Below are positions 41,779-50,440 of a stretch of 64,000 nt of DNA, one piece after another (the stretch's first letter is position 1; every line of letters begins with the position of its first letter). This DNA is from Glycomyces artemisiae (lineage in GTDB: Bacteria; Actinomycetota; Actinomycetes; Mycobacteriales; Micromonosporaceae), in the NCBI RefSeq assembly GCF_003002955.1, contig NZ_PVTJ01000014.1, forward strand, positions 1 to 64,000, given 5' to 3'. The position numbers and the translations under genes are program-made. The notes below the pieces were generated by a model. The model did not search any database. It saw only the letters and a list, made by a program, of their open reading frames with translations, and was not told where the DNA came from.

Positions 41779-42338
41779 GGCGACCTGCGATCGACCGCCC
41801 CGCGGCCGCCGTCCTCGGCCTGCTGCTCCTGGCCGCGGCCGCCGCGGTCCTCGACTGGCGCTTCGACCTCGCCGGGATCTGGACCCGCCTCGACACCGCG
41901 CAGGTCCGCGACGTGGTCGACGCGGACTGGTTCGCGTGGGCCGCCCTCGGCGCGGCCGTCGTCCTCGCGGTCCTCGCCCTGTGGTGGCTCCTCGCGCGCC
42001 TCCCGCGCCCGGCCGAAGGCCGCGTCGCCCTGTCCTCCACCGGGTCCGACCGGATCGATCTCGACGTGCGCTCAGTGGCGCCGCGGCTGCGCGCCGACCT
42101 CGACCGGGTCGCGCCCGTCGACCGGACCGCCAGCCGCCGCACGGCGGTCCGCGGCGGCCAGCTCATCGAACTGCGCACGCACGTCGACCCGCGCGCCGAC
42201 GGCGAATCCCTCGTCAACGCCGCCGCGGGCATCGCCGCATCGGTGCGCACCGCGTTCCCCGACGGGGAGATCGCGGTGCGCATCCTCGTCGACGGCCCGA
42301 AGCGCCCCGGCCGCCGCCGCACGCCGCGCGTCCACTGA
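41775..42338 (+). CDS. amaP: AmaP-like membrane anchor for Asp23
   Basis: A 187-aa protein with two N-terminal membrane helices (about 9-25 and 52-73) and a cytoplasmic domain (VALSSTGSDRIDLDVRSVAPRL, split), the layout of AmaP, the membrane anchor of Asp23 in Staphylococcus. Last gene of the cluster. In Gram-positives the system supports envelope homeostasis under alkaline or wall stress. Confidence 0.78.
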   Translation: MRRPAIDRPAAAVLGLLLLAAAAAVLDWRFDLAGIWTRLDTAQVRDVVDADWFAWAALGAAVVLAVLALWWLLARLPRPAEGRVALSSTGSDRIDLDVRSVAPRLRADLDRVAPVDRTASRRTAVRGGQLIELRTHVDPRADGESLVNAAAGIAASVRTAFPDGEIAVRILVDGPKRPGRRRTPRVH

Positions 42339-42356
42339 CCCACGCGTCCACTGGGT

Positions 42357-42968
42357 TCAGTCGAGCAGCGCGTCCACGGCCGCCTCGGCCTTTGCGAACA
42401 GCGCCTCGTAGTGCCGGTCCCGCGCCTCGCCCTCCAAGTCCTGGCCCTCGCTGTCGTACAGCGCGAGCGTGTGCGCGCCGGGGATCCCGCAGTACTGCGA
42501 GACGCCGATCCGCAGCGTCTTGTCGAGGAGGTCGCGGGTCAGCTCCGACAGCGGGTCGTCCTCGGCGAGCCCCGCGAGCCCGATCCACAGCATCCGCTTG
42601 CCCGCCATGGGGGACTTGCTGCGCCCGTACGCGAGCCCGTAGTTCCAGACCCGGTCGATCCAGCCCTTGAGCAGCGCGGGCGTCCCGTACCACCACACCG
42701 GGAACACCGGCACGATGACATCAGCGGCGTGGACGCGGGCGATGTGGGCGTGGACCTCGTCGCTGTAGCGCTTGTCGCGGTCGCTGTAGTCCGGCTCGTC
42801 CGCGACGCTGTTGCGCGGGTCGAAGCCCTCGCGCTCCAGGTCGAGGAGGTCGACGCGGTAGCCGCGGTCGGCGAGCCGCTTCGCGGCCCGCTCGGCGACG
42901 GCGGCGGTGAGGGAGCCGGCCCGGTGGTGGCCGACGACGACGAGTGCGGTGGGTTCGGTTTCGCTCAT
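42357..42968 (-). CDS. Flavodoxin-fold NAD(P)H:quinone oxidoreductase
   Basis: A 203-aa FMN-dependent reductase of the DT-diaphorase/KefF/MdaB group. TALVVVGHHRAGSLTAAVAE is the phosphate loop region, PVFPVWWYGTPALLKGWIDRV the signature that binds the isoalloxazine. Reduces quinones by two electrons, limiting redox cycling. ATG 42966-42968 has TGTACT at 6 bases and no ribosome site, suggesting a leaderless transcript. Confidence 0.9.
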   Translation of the reverse strand: MSETEPTALVVVGHHRAGSLTAAVAERAAKRLADRGYRVDLLDLEREGFDPRNSVADEPDYSDRDKRYSDEVHAHIARVHAADVIVPVFPVWWYGTPALLKGWIDRVWNYGLAYGRSKSPMAGKRMLWIGLAGLAEDDPLSELTRDLLDKTLRIGVSQYCGIPGAHTLALYDSEGQDLEGEARDRHYEALFAKAEAAVDALLD

Positions 42969-43035
42969 GCGCCAAGTACACCCGCCCGAATGCAGACGGG
43001 CCATGTCCGAAACCGACCGATGCATGTGCGAGCGT

Positions 43036-43692
43036 CTACGCCCGGCCTTCGTCCAAGAACCGCTCGCGCTCGGCCCGCCAGTTCACCAGGTACGGCCTCC
43101 CGGCGTCGGCCGCGTGCGCCCGCCTGACGGCCCGCACCGGCTCGGCGAGCGCGTCCGCGACGGCCGCCTCGGCGCGCCACCCGTACGGGTAGGCGAAGGA
43201 GGTCCTGACGTGGTCCATCCACATGAGGACCAGGTCCCCGTCGCGCTCCAGGGTCGCGAACGGCCGGCGCGAACCGCGCTCGTGCCGCTCGACCTCCCAG
43301 CCGCCGCCCTCGCGCGGCACGGCCGTGAAATCGGGGTCGTACCCCCAGTTCCAGGAGCCGTCGCCGAGGTCCCGGGGCGCGCCGTGGCGGTCCGCGAGGA
43401 CCGCCGCGAGCGCCGCGGGCGTCCAGGGCGCGGGGAAGTACGTGGCGAGCGCGACCGTCAGCTCCAGCGGCGTCAGGTCCGGCCCGCCTCCGCCGGGCCC
43501 GCGCCGCCCGCTCCCGAGGGCCTCGGCGAGGACCTTCGCGGCGAGCGACGGCGCGCCGTCGTCGACGAGGGCGACGTGCAGTTGGAGCGCCCGCGTGAAA
43601 CGGGTGCGCTCCTCGGCGGTGCCGAAGGGCGGCAGCGGGATCGAGTCGACCGCGGGGCGGCCCCAGGGGACGGAGGCGTCAGTGTTGCTCAC
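43036..43692 (-). CDS. Hypothetical protein
   Basis: A 218-aa soluble protein. No family recognised. It is rich in Trp, Pro and Arg with a Gly-rich loop (GSGRRGPGGGGPDL) in the middle, and aromatic motifs (GSWNWGYDPDFTAV, SFAYPYGWRAEAAVADALA). No signal or membrane segment. GTG 43690-43692 with GGAGC upstream is preferred over a TTG 30 bases earlier. Good codon bias, so probably real. Confidence 0.6.
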   Translation of the reverse strand: MSNTDASVPWGRPAVDSIPLPPFGTAEERTRFTRALQLHVALVDDGAPSLAAKVLAEALGSGRRGPGGGGPDLTPLELTVALATYFPAPWTPAALAAVLADRHGAPRDLGDGSWNWGYDPDFTAVPREGGGWEVERHERGSRRPFATLERDGDLVLMWMDHVRTSFAYPYGWRAEAAVADALAEPVRAVRRAHAADAGRPYLVNWRAERERFLDEGRA

Positions 43693-43732
43693 CGCTCCGA
43701 TGGTGCCAGGCCCCTGCGACAACCCGCGTCAG

Positions 43733-44386
43733 TCAGTCGCGTGTGCCGAGCGTCGACACGCACGCCTCGTTGCCCTCCGGGTCGGCCACGACCCACCAGT
43801 GCGGCGACCGGTCGCGCACCAGCACGCCCCCGGCGGCGAGCGCCGCCGCGAGCCGCGCCTCCACCTTCTCGTCGGGCACGAACACGTCGACGTGGATCCG
43901 GTTGCGCTGCGGGCGCGGCGCGTCCATCTCCTGGAACCAGAACGACGCGTTGCGCCCCATCGGGTCCACCAGGTCCTCGTCGCCGCGCTCCTCGTAGCCG
44001 AGGACGGCCTTCCAGAACCGGATCACCTCCGGGTGCGACATCGCGTCGATCGAGACCTGGACCGACTGGAGCCGTGAGGGGTCCGACTCCAGTCCCAGCC
44101 CGTCGGCCACGGCCGAGATGTCCTGGGCGAGTGCGACCTCCCGGGCCGTGAGGCCCCAGAAGTCCGGCTCCACCGCGACGAGCCGGACCGTCACCCCCTC
44201 CGACCGCAGGTCGAGGTCCGGCCGGTGCGGTCCGACGCCCGGCAGGTCCGCGACGGCCGCCGCGAACTCGGCGGCCTCCCGCATCGACCCGGTCCTGAAG
44301 AACGCGCACGCGCCGTCCCCGACGACCCGCCATCGGCCGCTCGCGTCGGCCTCCTGGAAGCCCTTCGGGCTCAACATCCCGTCCAT
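43733..44386 (-). CDS. Pterin dehydratase-like plus VOC fusion protein
   Basis: A 217-aa two-domain protein. The N-terminal half (about 15-100) resembles 4a-hydroxytetrahydrobiopterin dehydratase: FRTGSMREAAEFAAAVADLPG, PHRPDLDLRSEGVTVRL. The usual HHPD motif is HRPD and the T-H pair in the third strand is lost, so the dehydratase activity is doubtful. The C-terminal half (105-217) is a VOC/glyoxalase-like fold with RIHVDVFVPDE and VADPEGNEACV. This architecture recurs in actinobacteria. Function unknown. Confidence 0.8.
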   Translation of the reverse strand: MDGMLSPKGFQEADASGRWRVVGDGACAFFRTGSMREAAEFAAAVADLPGVGPHRPDLDLRSEGVTVRLVAVEPDFWGLTAREVALAQDISAVADGLGLESDPSRLQSVQVSIDAMSHPEVIRFWKAVLGYEERGDEDLVDPMGRNASFWFQEMDAPRPQRNRIHVDVFVPDEKVEARLAAALAAGGVLVRDRSPHWWVVADPEGNEACVSTLGTRD

Positions 44387-44462
44387 CGGGCCACCGTAAC
44401 CCGCGGGTCCGACACGCGCGCCCGAGTAGGGTGGGAGCGTCGTATACAGAAAGGGGTTTCAC

Positions 44463-45467
44463 GTGAGCGTCAGCGTGCTGTTCATCGGCGGGACCGGCCG
44501 GATCTCCACCTCCTGCGTGCGCGAGGCCGTCGCCCAGGGGCTCGACGTCACCGTCCTCAACCGCGGCCGCACCAGCGAGCGCGCCGTCCCCGACGGGGCC
44601 GAGGTCCTCACCGCCGACGCGGGCGACCCCGCCGCCGTGAAGGCCGTCCTCGGCGACCGGACGTTCGACGCCGTCGTCAACTGGGTCGTGTTCACGCCCG
44701 AGCAGGTGCGCCGCGACATCGAGCTGTTCGCGGGCCGCACGGGCCAGTACCTGTTCATCTCCTCGGCGAGCGCCTACCAGACCCCGCCCTCGCATCTGCC
44801 GGTCACCGAGTCCACGCCGCTGCGCAACCCGTTCTGGCAGTACTCGCGCGACAAGATCGCCTGCGAGGAGATTCTCACCGCCGCCTACCGCGAAGAGGGC
44901 TTCCCCGCCACGATCATCCGGCCCTCCCACACCTACGACGAGACGCTGCTGCCCTTCGACGGCGGCTGGACCGTCGTCGAGCGCATGCGCGCCGGGAAGC
45001 CCGTCATCGTCCACGGCGACGGCACGTCCCTGTGGACCATCACGCACGCCCGCGACTTTGCCGTCGGCTTCACCGGGCTCCTCGGCCTCGATGCCGCGAT
45101 CGGCGAGGCCTTCCACATCACCGGCGACGAGGCCCCCACCTGGAACCAGATCTTCCAGCACGTCGCCGCCGCGGCCGGAGTCGACGAGCCGGACCTCGTC
45201 CACGTCCCCTCAGACGCGATCGCCGCCGCCGACCCCGGCTGGGGCCCCGGGCTCCTCGGCGACAAGGCCCACTCGATGGTCTTCGACAACACCAAGGTCA
45301 AGCGCCTCGTCCCCGCGTTCGGGCAGCGCACCACGCCCTACAAGCTCGGCGCGCGCGAGGTGGTCGCCTGGTACGACGCCCACCCCGAGCAGCAGGTGGT
45401 CGACGCGGAGCGCGACAAGGTCATGGACTGGCTCGCCGACCGCTACGCGCCCCACCCCATGCCGTAG
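44463..45467 (+). CDS. NAD-dependent epimerase/dehydratase family (extended SDR)
   Basis: A 334-aa Rossmann protein. The cofactor loop FIGGTGRIS departs from GxxGxxG at the last position. FISSASAYQTPP contains the catalytic Ser region; the Y-x-x-x-K pair is YSRDK. It resembles atypical extended SDRs that epimerise or reduce nucleotide sugars. GTG 44463 follows AAAGGGG; a 75-base divergent promoter separates it from the pterin/VOC gene. Confidence 0.85.
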   Translation: MSVSVLFIGGTGRISTSCVREAVAQGLDVTVLNRGRTSERAVPDGAEVLTADAGDPAAVKAVLGDRTFDAVVNWVVFTPEQVRRDIELFAGRTGQYLFISSASAYQTPPSHLPVTESTPLRNPFWQYSRDKIACEEILTAAYREEGFPATIIRPSHTYDETLLPFDGGWTVVERMRAGKPVIVHGDGTSLWTITHARDFAVGFTGLLGLDAAIGEAFHITGDEAPTWNQIFQHVAAAAGVDEPDLVHVPSDAIAAADPGWGPGLLGDKAHSMVFDNTKVKRLVPAFGQRTTPYKLGAREVVAWYDAHPEQQVVDAERDKVMDWLADRYAPHPMP

Positions 45468-45495
45468 GGGGTACGCGGGGACTCCCGCGCACCCC
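45468..45495. terminator. Hairpin between convergent genes
   Basis: GGGGTACGCGGG and CCCGCGCACCCC pair over 12 bases with one mismatch and a 4-base loop, between the epimerase stop and the end of the NagZ-NamZ-AmiE unit. Confidence 0.7.
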
Positions 45496-45497
45496 GT

Positions 45498-47246
45498 TCA
45501 GTCCCGGGACCTGGTCCAGCCGACCGCCTCGAAGCCGTCGCCCTCCCACAGGACGGCGCGGCCCTCGCGCACCTCGACCCCGTCGACGTACACGCCCCGG
45601 CCCTGGTACACCGGGTCGGACGTGTACCGCCAGCGCAGCCGGGCCGTGCCGTCCGGCACGACCGCCGTCGCACCGATCCACTGGCGCCCCGAGTAGCCCG
45701 AGAACGCGCCCTCGGTCCGCCAGCAGTGGTCCTCGGTGCGCAGCTCCAGCGGCACCGGCGTCCACGCCGACCCGTCAGGGCTCGCCTCCAGGACCGCCAG
45801 GTCCGTGGCCTCCGTGTCGTACCAGAGCGAGAACCGCGCGGTGGCGCGGTCGCTCGGCCGCGGCAGCACCGCCGTGAGCGTCGCCGTCGTCGCGTCGGCC
45901 TGGCCCGCGTACCACGCGTCGCGGCCCCGTGCGGGCCGCACCGGCACCGCCCGGCCCAGCGGCCGCGAGGCCGCCCGCCGGTAGGCGCTGGCCGTGCCGC
46001 GGCTGCGCGTCGGGTGGACCCGGTTCGTCATGAGCACCAGCAGCGTGCCCGCGAGCGGGTCGAGCACGATCGACGTGCCCGTGTACCCCGTGTGCCCCAC
46101 GGTGACCGGCGAGCTCATCGCGTCCATGTACCAGCGCTGGCCGAGCTGCCAGCCGAGCCCGCGCGCCGCGGCCTCGCCCATCCCGGCGTTCATGTCGGTG
46201 AAGACCATGCGCGCGGTGGACTCGGAGAGGATCTCGGCGTCGCCGTAGCGGCCGCCGTTGAGGATCATCTGCCCGAACACCGCCAGGTCCCACGCCGTGG
46301 CGAACACGCCCGCGTGCCCGGCGACGCCGCCGAAGGCCCACGCGTTCTCGTCGTGGACCTCCCCGTGGACGGTGCCGCGGCCCGTCCACGGCTGGTACTC
46401 CGTCGCGGCCGTGCGCATCCGGTCCACCGGGTTGTACCCGGTGTCCTTGAGCCCCAAGGGCTCGCACACGAACTCGGCGACCAGGTCGGCGAGGCCCTGG
46501 CCCGTCGCCCGCTCCAGGACCTTGCCCAGGACGATGAGGTTGAGGTCGGAGTACTCGTAGCCCGACCCGGGGGCGCGGCGCAGCGGCTGCGCGTAGATCG
46601 CGGCCATGCGCGCGGCGTCGTCGGGCTTGTCGTACAGGTTGATGAAGGAGATCATCCCGGAGGTGTGCGACAGCAGCATCTCCAGCGTGATGGGGGACTT
46701 CGCGGGGTCGACCGAGTCGAACTCGGGGAGGTAGTCGACGACCGGCAGCTTCAGGTCCACCACGTGGTCGTCGATGAGGCGGCCGGTGACGGTGGCGGTG
46801 AACAGCTTCGAGATCGAGGCCAGGTCGTAGACCGTGCCCGTCTCGGCCGGGAGCCGCTCGGCCTCCGGCAGCTCGATCGCGGTCTCGGTCTCCTCGTCCC
46901 ACCCGGAGTAGCGGAGCCGGTGGCCCCCGGCCTCGTGCAGGACGACCACGCCGCGGCGCGCGGCGAGGACCGTGAAACCGGGGAACGAGGGGGCAGAACC
47001 CTCCATATAGGACTTCAGTTGCGGGGTGATGAGGTCGACGTGCGCGGCGGTCAACCGCGCTTCGGAACAAGGCCCGTACCGCAGTTCCAGCGGATGTTCG
47101 GGGAAGGTCACATCGTACGGCCCAGCGCTCGGCGGGCCGGTCGGATCGGGCATGGAGGGGCGCTCCTCGGCGTTGGCGCGGGAGCCGAGCGCGAACGCCG
47201 ACCACAGCGCCCCCGCCGCGCCCCCGAGCATGGTTCGACGCTGCAT
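45498..47246 (-). CDS. Exported AmiE/YbbE-like serine hydrolase of peptidoglycan salvage
   Basis: A 582-aa exported member of the class C beta-lactamase fold. Tat-like signal (QRRTMLGGAAGALWSAFAL); catalytic SISK (Ser144, Lys147), YSD in YEYSDLN and GHTG in VGHTGYTG. In B. subtilis the relative YbbE/AmiE, encoded beside NagZ and NamZ, is the N-acetylmuramyl-L-alanine amidase that removes the stem peptide; the same gene neighbours here support that role. Residues about 440-582 are an extra beta-rich domain (WYAGQADATTATLTAVLP, GRGVYVDGVEV) like the C-terminal domain of immune-inhibitor-A-type proteins, perhaps for wall binding. It starts 23 bases after namZ. Confidence 0.84.
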   Translation of the reverse strand: MQRRTMLGGAAGALWSAFALGSRANAEERPSMPDPTGPPSAGPYDVTFPEHPLELRYGPCSEARLTAAHVDLITPQLKSYMEGSAPSFPGFTVLAARRGVVVLHEAGGHRLRYSGWDEETETAIELPEAERLPAETGTVYDLASISKLFTATVTGRLIDDHVVDLKLPVVDYLPEFDSVDPAKSPITLEMLLSHTSGMISFINLYDKPDDAARMAAIYAQPLRRAPGSGYEYSDLNLIVLGKVLERATGQGLADLVAEFVCEPLGLKDTGYNPVDRMRTAATEYQPWTGRGTVHGEVHDENAWAFGGVAGHAGVFATAWDLAVFGQMILNGGRYGDAEILSESTARMVFTDMNAGMGEAAARGLGWQLGQRWYMDAMSSPVTVGHTGYTGTSIVLDPLAGTLLVLMTNRVHPTRSRGTASAYRRAASRPLGRAVPVRPARGRDAWYAGQADATTATLTAVLPRPSDRATARFSLWYDTEATDLAVLEASPDGSAWTPVPLELRTEDHCWRTEGAFSGYSGRQWIGATAVVPDGTARLRWRYTSDPVYQGRGVYVDGVEVREGRAVLWEGDGFEAVGWTRSRD

Positions 47247-47269
47247 CGTGTCTCCTGGTTATCGTGCCA

Positions 47270-48520
47270 TCACTGAGCGGTGCCGCGATAGAGCAAGTAC
47301 GACTCTCTTTGCTCGGAAAACGCATCCAATTCATCGGCCCACAGCGCCGTGACCTCGTCGACGTCCGCCCCGGCCTCCACCGCGAGCCGCACCGCCTGGT
47401 TCCCGGTGAGCTTGTCCAGCCAGAACGACGTCACGTCCTGTGACCGCCAGCCGTACTGCGGGAAGACCCGCCGCTGCGCGATGACCATCGCCAGCGCCGT
47501 CCTGATCGGATCGAATTCATCCCTTCGGGTGACTTGCAGCTCCACGCCCCCGCAGACCTTTCCCGACCATTTCGAGAAAGTAGGGGTGAAATACGCTTCG
47601 CGGAAACGAGCGCCCGGCAGCCCCTCCAGCGCCTCCGACCACTCGTGGTCGATCTCCGGCGCCCCGAGGAACTCGAACGGCTTCGTCGTGCCCCGCCCCT
47701 CCGACAGCGCCGTCGCCTCGAACAGGCACGTCCCCGGGTACGCCACCGCCGTCGCCACCGTCGGCATGTTCGGCGACGGCGGCACCCACGGCAGCCCCGT
47801 CTCCTCGAAGTACATGCCCCGGCGCCACCGCTCCATCGTCACCACCGTGAGGTCCACGGCCCCGCCGAGGAACTCGCCGTTGAACAGCCGCGCCAGCTCG
47901 CCCACGGTCATCCCGTGCCGCTGCGCGATCGGCTTGAGCCCCACGAACGTCGCGTGCTCCGGGTGCAGCACCGGCCCGCTCGCCGCCAGCGCCGACCCCG
48001 GGTTCGGGCGGTCGAGGACCACGAACCGCAGGCCCAGCTGCCCCGCGGCCTCCATCGCGAGGTACATGGTCCAGATGTAGGTGTAGAACCGCGCGCCCAC
48101 GTCCTGGATGTCGAAGACCACCGTCTCGATCCCGGTCTCGGCGAACACCTCCGCCATTCGGTCCATGTCGTTGTACGCGTTGTACACCGGCAGCCCGGTC
48201 TTCGCGTCGAGGAAGAAGTCCTCGCCCTCCCCGGCCTGCGAGACGCCGCGGAAGCCGTGCTCGGGGCCGAAGACCGCCGCGATGTCGACCTTCCCGCTCC
48301 CGTGCATGAGGTCCACTTCGTGGCTCAGGTCCGGGAGGACCCCGGTGGGGTTCGAGATGACGCCGACGCGCTGGCCCGCGAGTTCGCGGAAGTCGCTGCG
48401 GGCCAGGACTTCGACGCCGGTCCGGACGGCGCGTCCGCCGCGGGCGGCGGCGGGGGCGGCGGTCGCGAGGGCCGCGGCGGCGCCCGCGACGGTGCCGCCG
48501 ATGACTGTCCTGCGTTTCAT
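47270..48520 (-). CDS. namZ: Exo-beta-N-acetylmuramidase NamZ (DUF1343)
   Basis: A 416-aa exported enzyme of the DUF1343/GH171 family. Tat-like signal (KRRTVIGGTVAGAAAALAT). Signature blocks: AAVFGPEHGFRG (catalytic-site Glu-His), FDIQDVGARFYTYIWTM, PPSPNMPT, and GTCLFEATALSEGRGTTKPF. NamZ removes MurNAc from the non-reducing end of wall glycan fragments, alternating with NagZ. It begins 9 bases after the nagZ stop and precedes the AmiE-like gene, the same trio as ybbD-ybbC-ybbE of B. subtilis. Confidence 0.92.
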   Translation of the reverse strand: MKRRTVIGGTVAGAAAALATAAPAAARGGRAVRTGVEVLARSDFRELAGQRVGVISNPTGVLPDLSHEVDLMHGSGKVDIAAVFGPEHGFRGVSQAGEGEDFFLDAKTGLPVYNAYNDMDRMAEVFAETGIETVVFDIQDVGARFYTYIWTMYLAMEAAGQLGLRFVVLDRPNPGSALAASGPVLHPEHATFVGLKPIAQRHGMTVGELARLFNGEFLGGAVDLTVVTMERWRRGMYFEETGLPWVPPSPNMPTVATAVAYPGTCLFEATALSEGRGTTKPFEFLGAPEIDHEWSEALEGLPGARFREAYFTPTFSKWSGKVCGGVELQVTRRDEFDPIRTALAMVIAQRRVFPQYGWRSQDVTSFWLDKLTGNQAVRLAVEAGADVDEVTALWADELDAFSEQRESYLLYRGTAQ

Positions 48521-48529
48521 GCGGTGCTC

Positions 48530-50305
48530 CTAGTAGCTCAGGCCGTGGCCGAAGGGGAACAGGACGCCGGCGCCGTCGGCGGTGGGGATGTCGACGGGGA
48601 GCCGCCCGGCGGGGTTCACCGAGCCGAGGATCGCGTGGACGGCCGATTCGAGGCCGTCGAGCGAGTACGAGTAGGTGGCGAGGTAGGCGTTCGGGTGGTC
48701 GCCGAGCCAGGCGATGTCGTAGGGGTTCTGGACGGCGAGGGCGACGACGGGGACGCCGGTGCCCGCGAGCGCCTCGACCAGCGTCACCTGAGTCGGGTTG
48801 AGCTTGGTGTTGTTGGTGGACACGACGATGAGGCCCTTGCCCGCGGCGGCGGCCACGGCGGCGTCGATCTGCGCCTGCGTGGGCGCGGCGCCGGTGACGA
48901 GGCTCGTCTGGCTCCACCCGCGGTTGCCGAACTCGGCCGCGATCCGCGCCACGGTGGTGACGCCCCACCCGGTGACGAGGACCGAGCCGCCGTCGGTCGG
49001 CACCGGCAGCGTCCCGTCGTTCGTGACGAGGGTCGTGGTCCGGTCCGAGAGCGCCTGCGCCGCTTCGAGGCTCGCGGGAATGCCCACCACGTCGTCCACG
49101 AGCTCGGGGTCGGCGTACGGGTCGCCGAAGAGCCCGAGCCGGTACTTCAGGCCGAGGATGCGGGTCACCGACTCGTCGATGCGCTTCTCGGTGAGCTCGC
49201 CGCCGTCGACGGCGGCGAGGACGGCGTTGAACGCGATGTCGATGTGCTCCGGCATGAGCAGGATGTCCGCCCCGGCGATGAGCGCGAGCACGGGGATGCG
49301 GTCGTCGCCGTAGCCGTTGCGCACGCCCTCCATGCGCAGCGAGTCGGTGATGACGACGCCGTCGTAGCCGAGTTCGTCGCGCAGGAGCCCGGTGAGGATC
49401 TCCTCGGAGAGCGTCGCGGGCCGCAGCGAGGCGTCGAGCGCCGGGAACTGGATGTGCGCGGTCATGATCAGGTCCACGCCGGACTCGATGGCGGCGCGGA
49501 ACGGCGGGGCGTCGATCTCGCGCCACTCCTCGTAGGTGTGGTCGATCTGCGGCAGCTCGGAGTGGCTGTCGTCCTCGGTGTCGCCGTGCCCGGGGAAGTG
49601 CTTGACGGTGGCGGCGAGGTCGCCGCGGGCCTGGTAGCCCTCGACCTGCGCGGCGACGAACGCGGCGACGTGCTCGCCGTCGGACCCGAAGGAGCGCACG
49701 CCGATCACGGGGTTCGCGGGGTTGACGTTGACGTCGGCGTCGGGCGCGAAGTTCTGGTTGAGCCCCATGGCGCGCAGCTCGGTCCCGGCGATGACGGCCG
49801 CGGCGCGGGCGGCCTCGGGGTCGTGCGTGGCGCCGAGCGCCATCGCGCCGGGCAGCTGCGTCGCGGGCGGGCCGATGCGGGTGACGAGGCCGTGCTCCTG
49901 GTCGGTGGCGATGAACAAGGGCGTCCCGCATCCGGCGAGGGCCGCGTCCTGGAGCCCGTTGGAGAGCGCGGTGATCTGGTCGGGGTTCGCGACGTTGTTC
50001 GACCAGGCGAAGTAGATGATGCCGCCGAGGTGGTACCGCTCGATGAGGGCGGCGGCGTTGTCGACGCCGTGCGCGGTCTGATTGCTGGCGACGTCGGCGG
50101 CGGCCGTGGTGTCGGCGGTCTGCCCGTACGCGTAGGTGGTGAAGAGCTGGCCGACCTTCTGCTCCAGGCTCATGGCCTTGAGGCGGCGCTTGACGAACCG
50201 GCGCTCGGCGCTGCCGCCGTGCGCTTGCGCGGTTCCGGCGGCGGCGGTCGCCGCGGCCGCGCCGAGGGCGGCGGCGAGCACGGTCCGGCGGGGATGCGTC
50301 TGCAT
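48530..50305 (-). CDS. nagZ: Exported GH3 beta-N-acetylglucosaminidase NagZ
   Basis: A 591-aa exported GH3 enzyme. Signal peptide with twin Arg (THPRRTVLAAALG). Catalytic NagZ loop KHFPGHGDTEDDSH (235-248, general acid/base His248) and nucleophile Asp321 in ITDSLRM. A C-terminal GH3_C-like domain (from about 390) as in the Bacillus secreted NagZ. It releases GlcNAc from wall fragments and so exposes MurNAc to NamZ. First gene of its unit, with its own promoter in the AT-rich gap upstream. Confidence 0.92.
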   Translation of the reverse strand: MQTHPRRTVLAAALGAAAATAAAGTAQAHGGSAERRFVKRRLKAMSLEQKVGQLFTTYAYGQTADTTAAADVASNQTAHGVDNAAALIERYHLGGIIYFAWSNNVANPDQITALSNGLQDAALAGCGTPLFIATDQEHGLVTRIGPPATQLPGAMALGATHDPEAARAAAVIAGTELRAMGLNQNFAPDADVNVNPANPVIGVRSFGSDGEHVAAFVAAQVEGYQARGDLAATVKHFPGHGDTEDDSHSELPQIDHTYEEWREIDAPPFRAAIESGVDLIMTAHIQFPALDASLRPATLSEEILTGLLRDELGYDGVVITDSLRMEGVRNGYGDDRIPVLALIAGADILLMPEHIDIAFNAVLAAVDGGELTEKRIDESVTRILGLKYRLGLFGDPYADPELVDDVVGIPASLEAAQALSDRTTTLVTNDGTLPVPTDGGSVLVTGWGVTTVARIAAEFGNRGWSQTSLVTGAAPTQAQIDAAVAAAAGKGLIVVSTNNTKLNPTQVTLVEALAGTGVPVVALAVQNPYDIAWLGDHPNAYLATYSYSLDGLESAVHAILGSVNPAGRLPVDIPTADGAGVLFPFGHGLSY

Positions 50306-50370
50306 GTGAGCGACTCCAGTCTGTGCGGGGTCCGGGCGGTCCCTTTTCGACGGGTAGGCCCGATCCGCTC

Positions 50371-50426
50371 ATCCTGGCAGAAAACTTCATGTAAAGGCAA
50401 GACTACGGAGAGAATTTTCAAAATAG
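50371..50426 (-). promoter_or_regulatory. Promoter and operator candidate of the nagZ-namZ-amiE unit
   Basis: Minus strand: TTGCCT (50395-50400), 18 bases, CAGGAT (50371-50376). GAAAACTTCA (plus strand, 50380-50389) lies between the two boxes, a classical repressor position. A second AT-rich element, TGAAAATTCTC on the minus strand (about 50410-50420), lies upstream. The same core recurs at the RpiR and dpp promoters of this window. Confidence 0.48.
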
Positions 50427-50440
50427 TGCGCCGGGGGCGG

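Noticed and set aside
42319-42356. Tandem GCGTCCACTG repeat near the end of the amaP-like gene
   Set aside because: Two copies only, one in coding sequence; no array or element boundaries.
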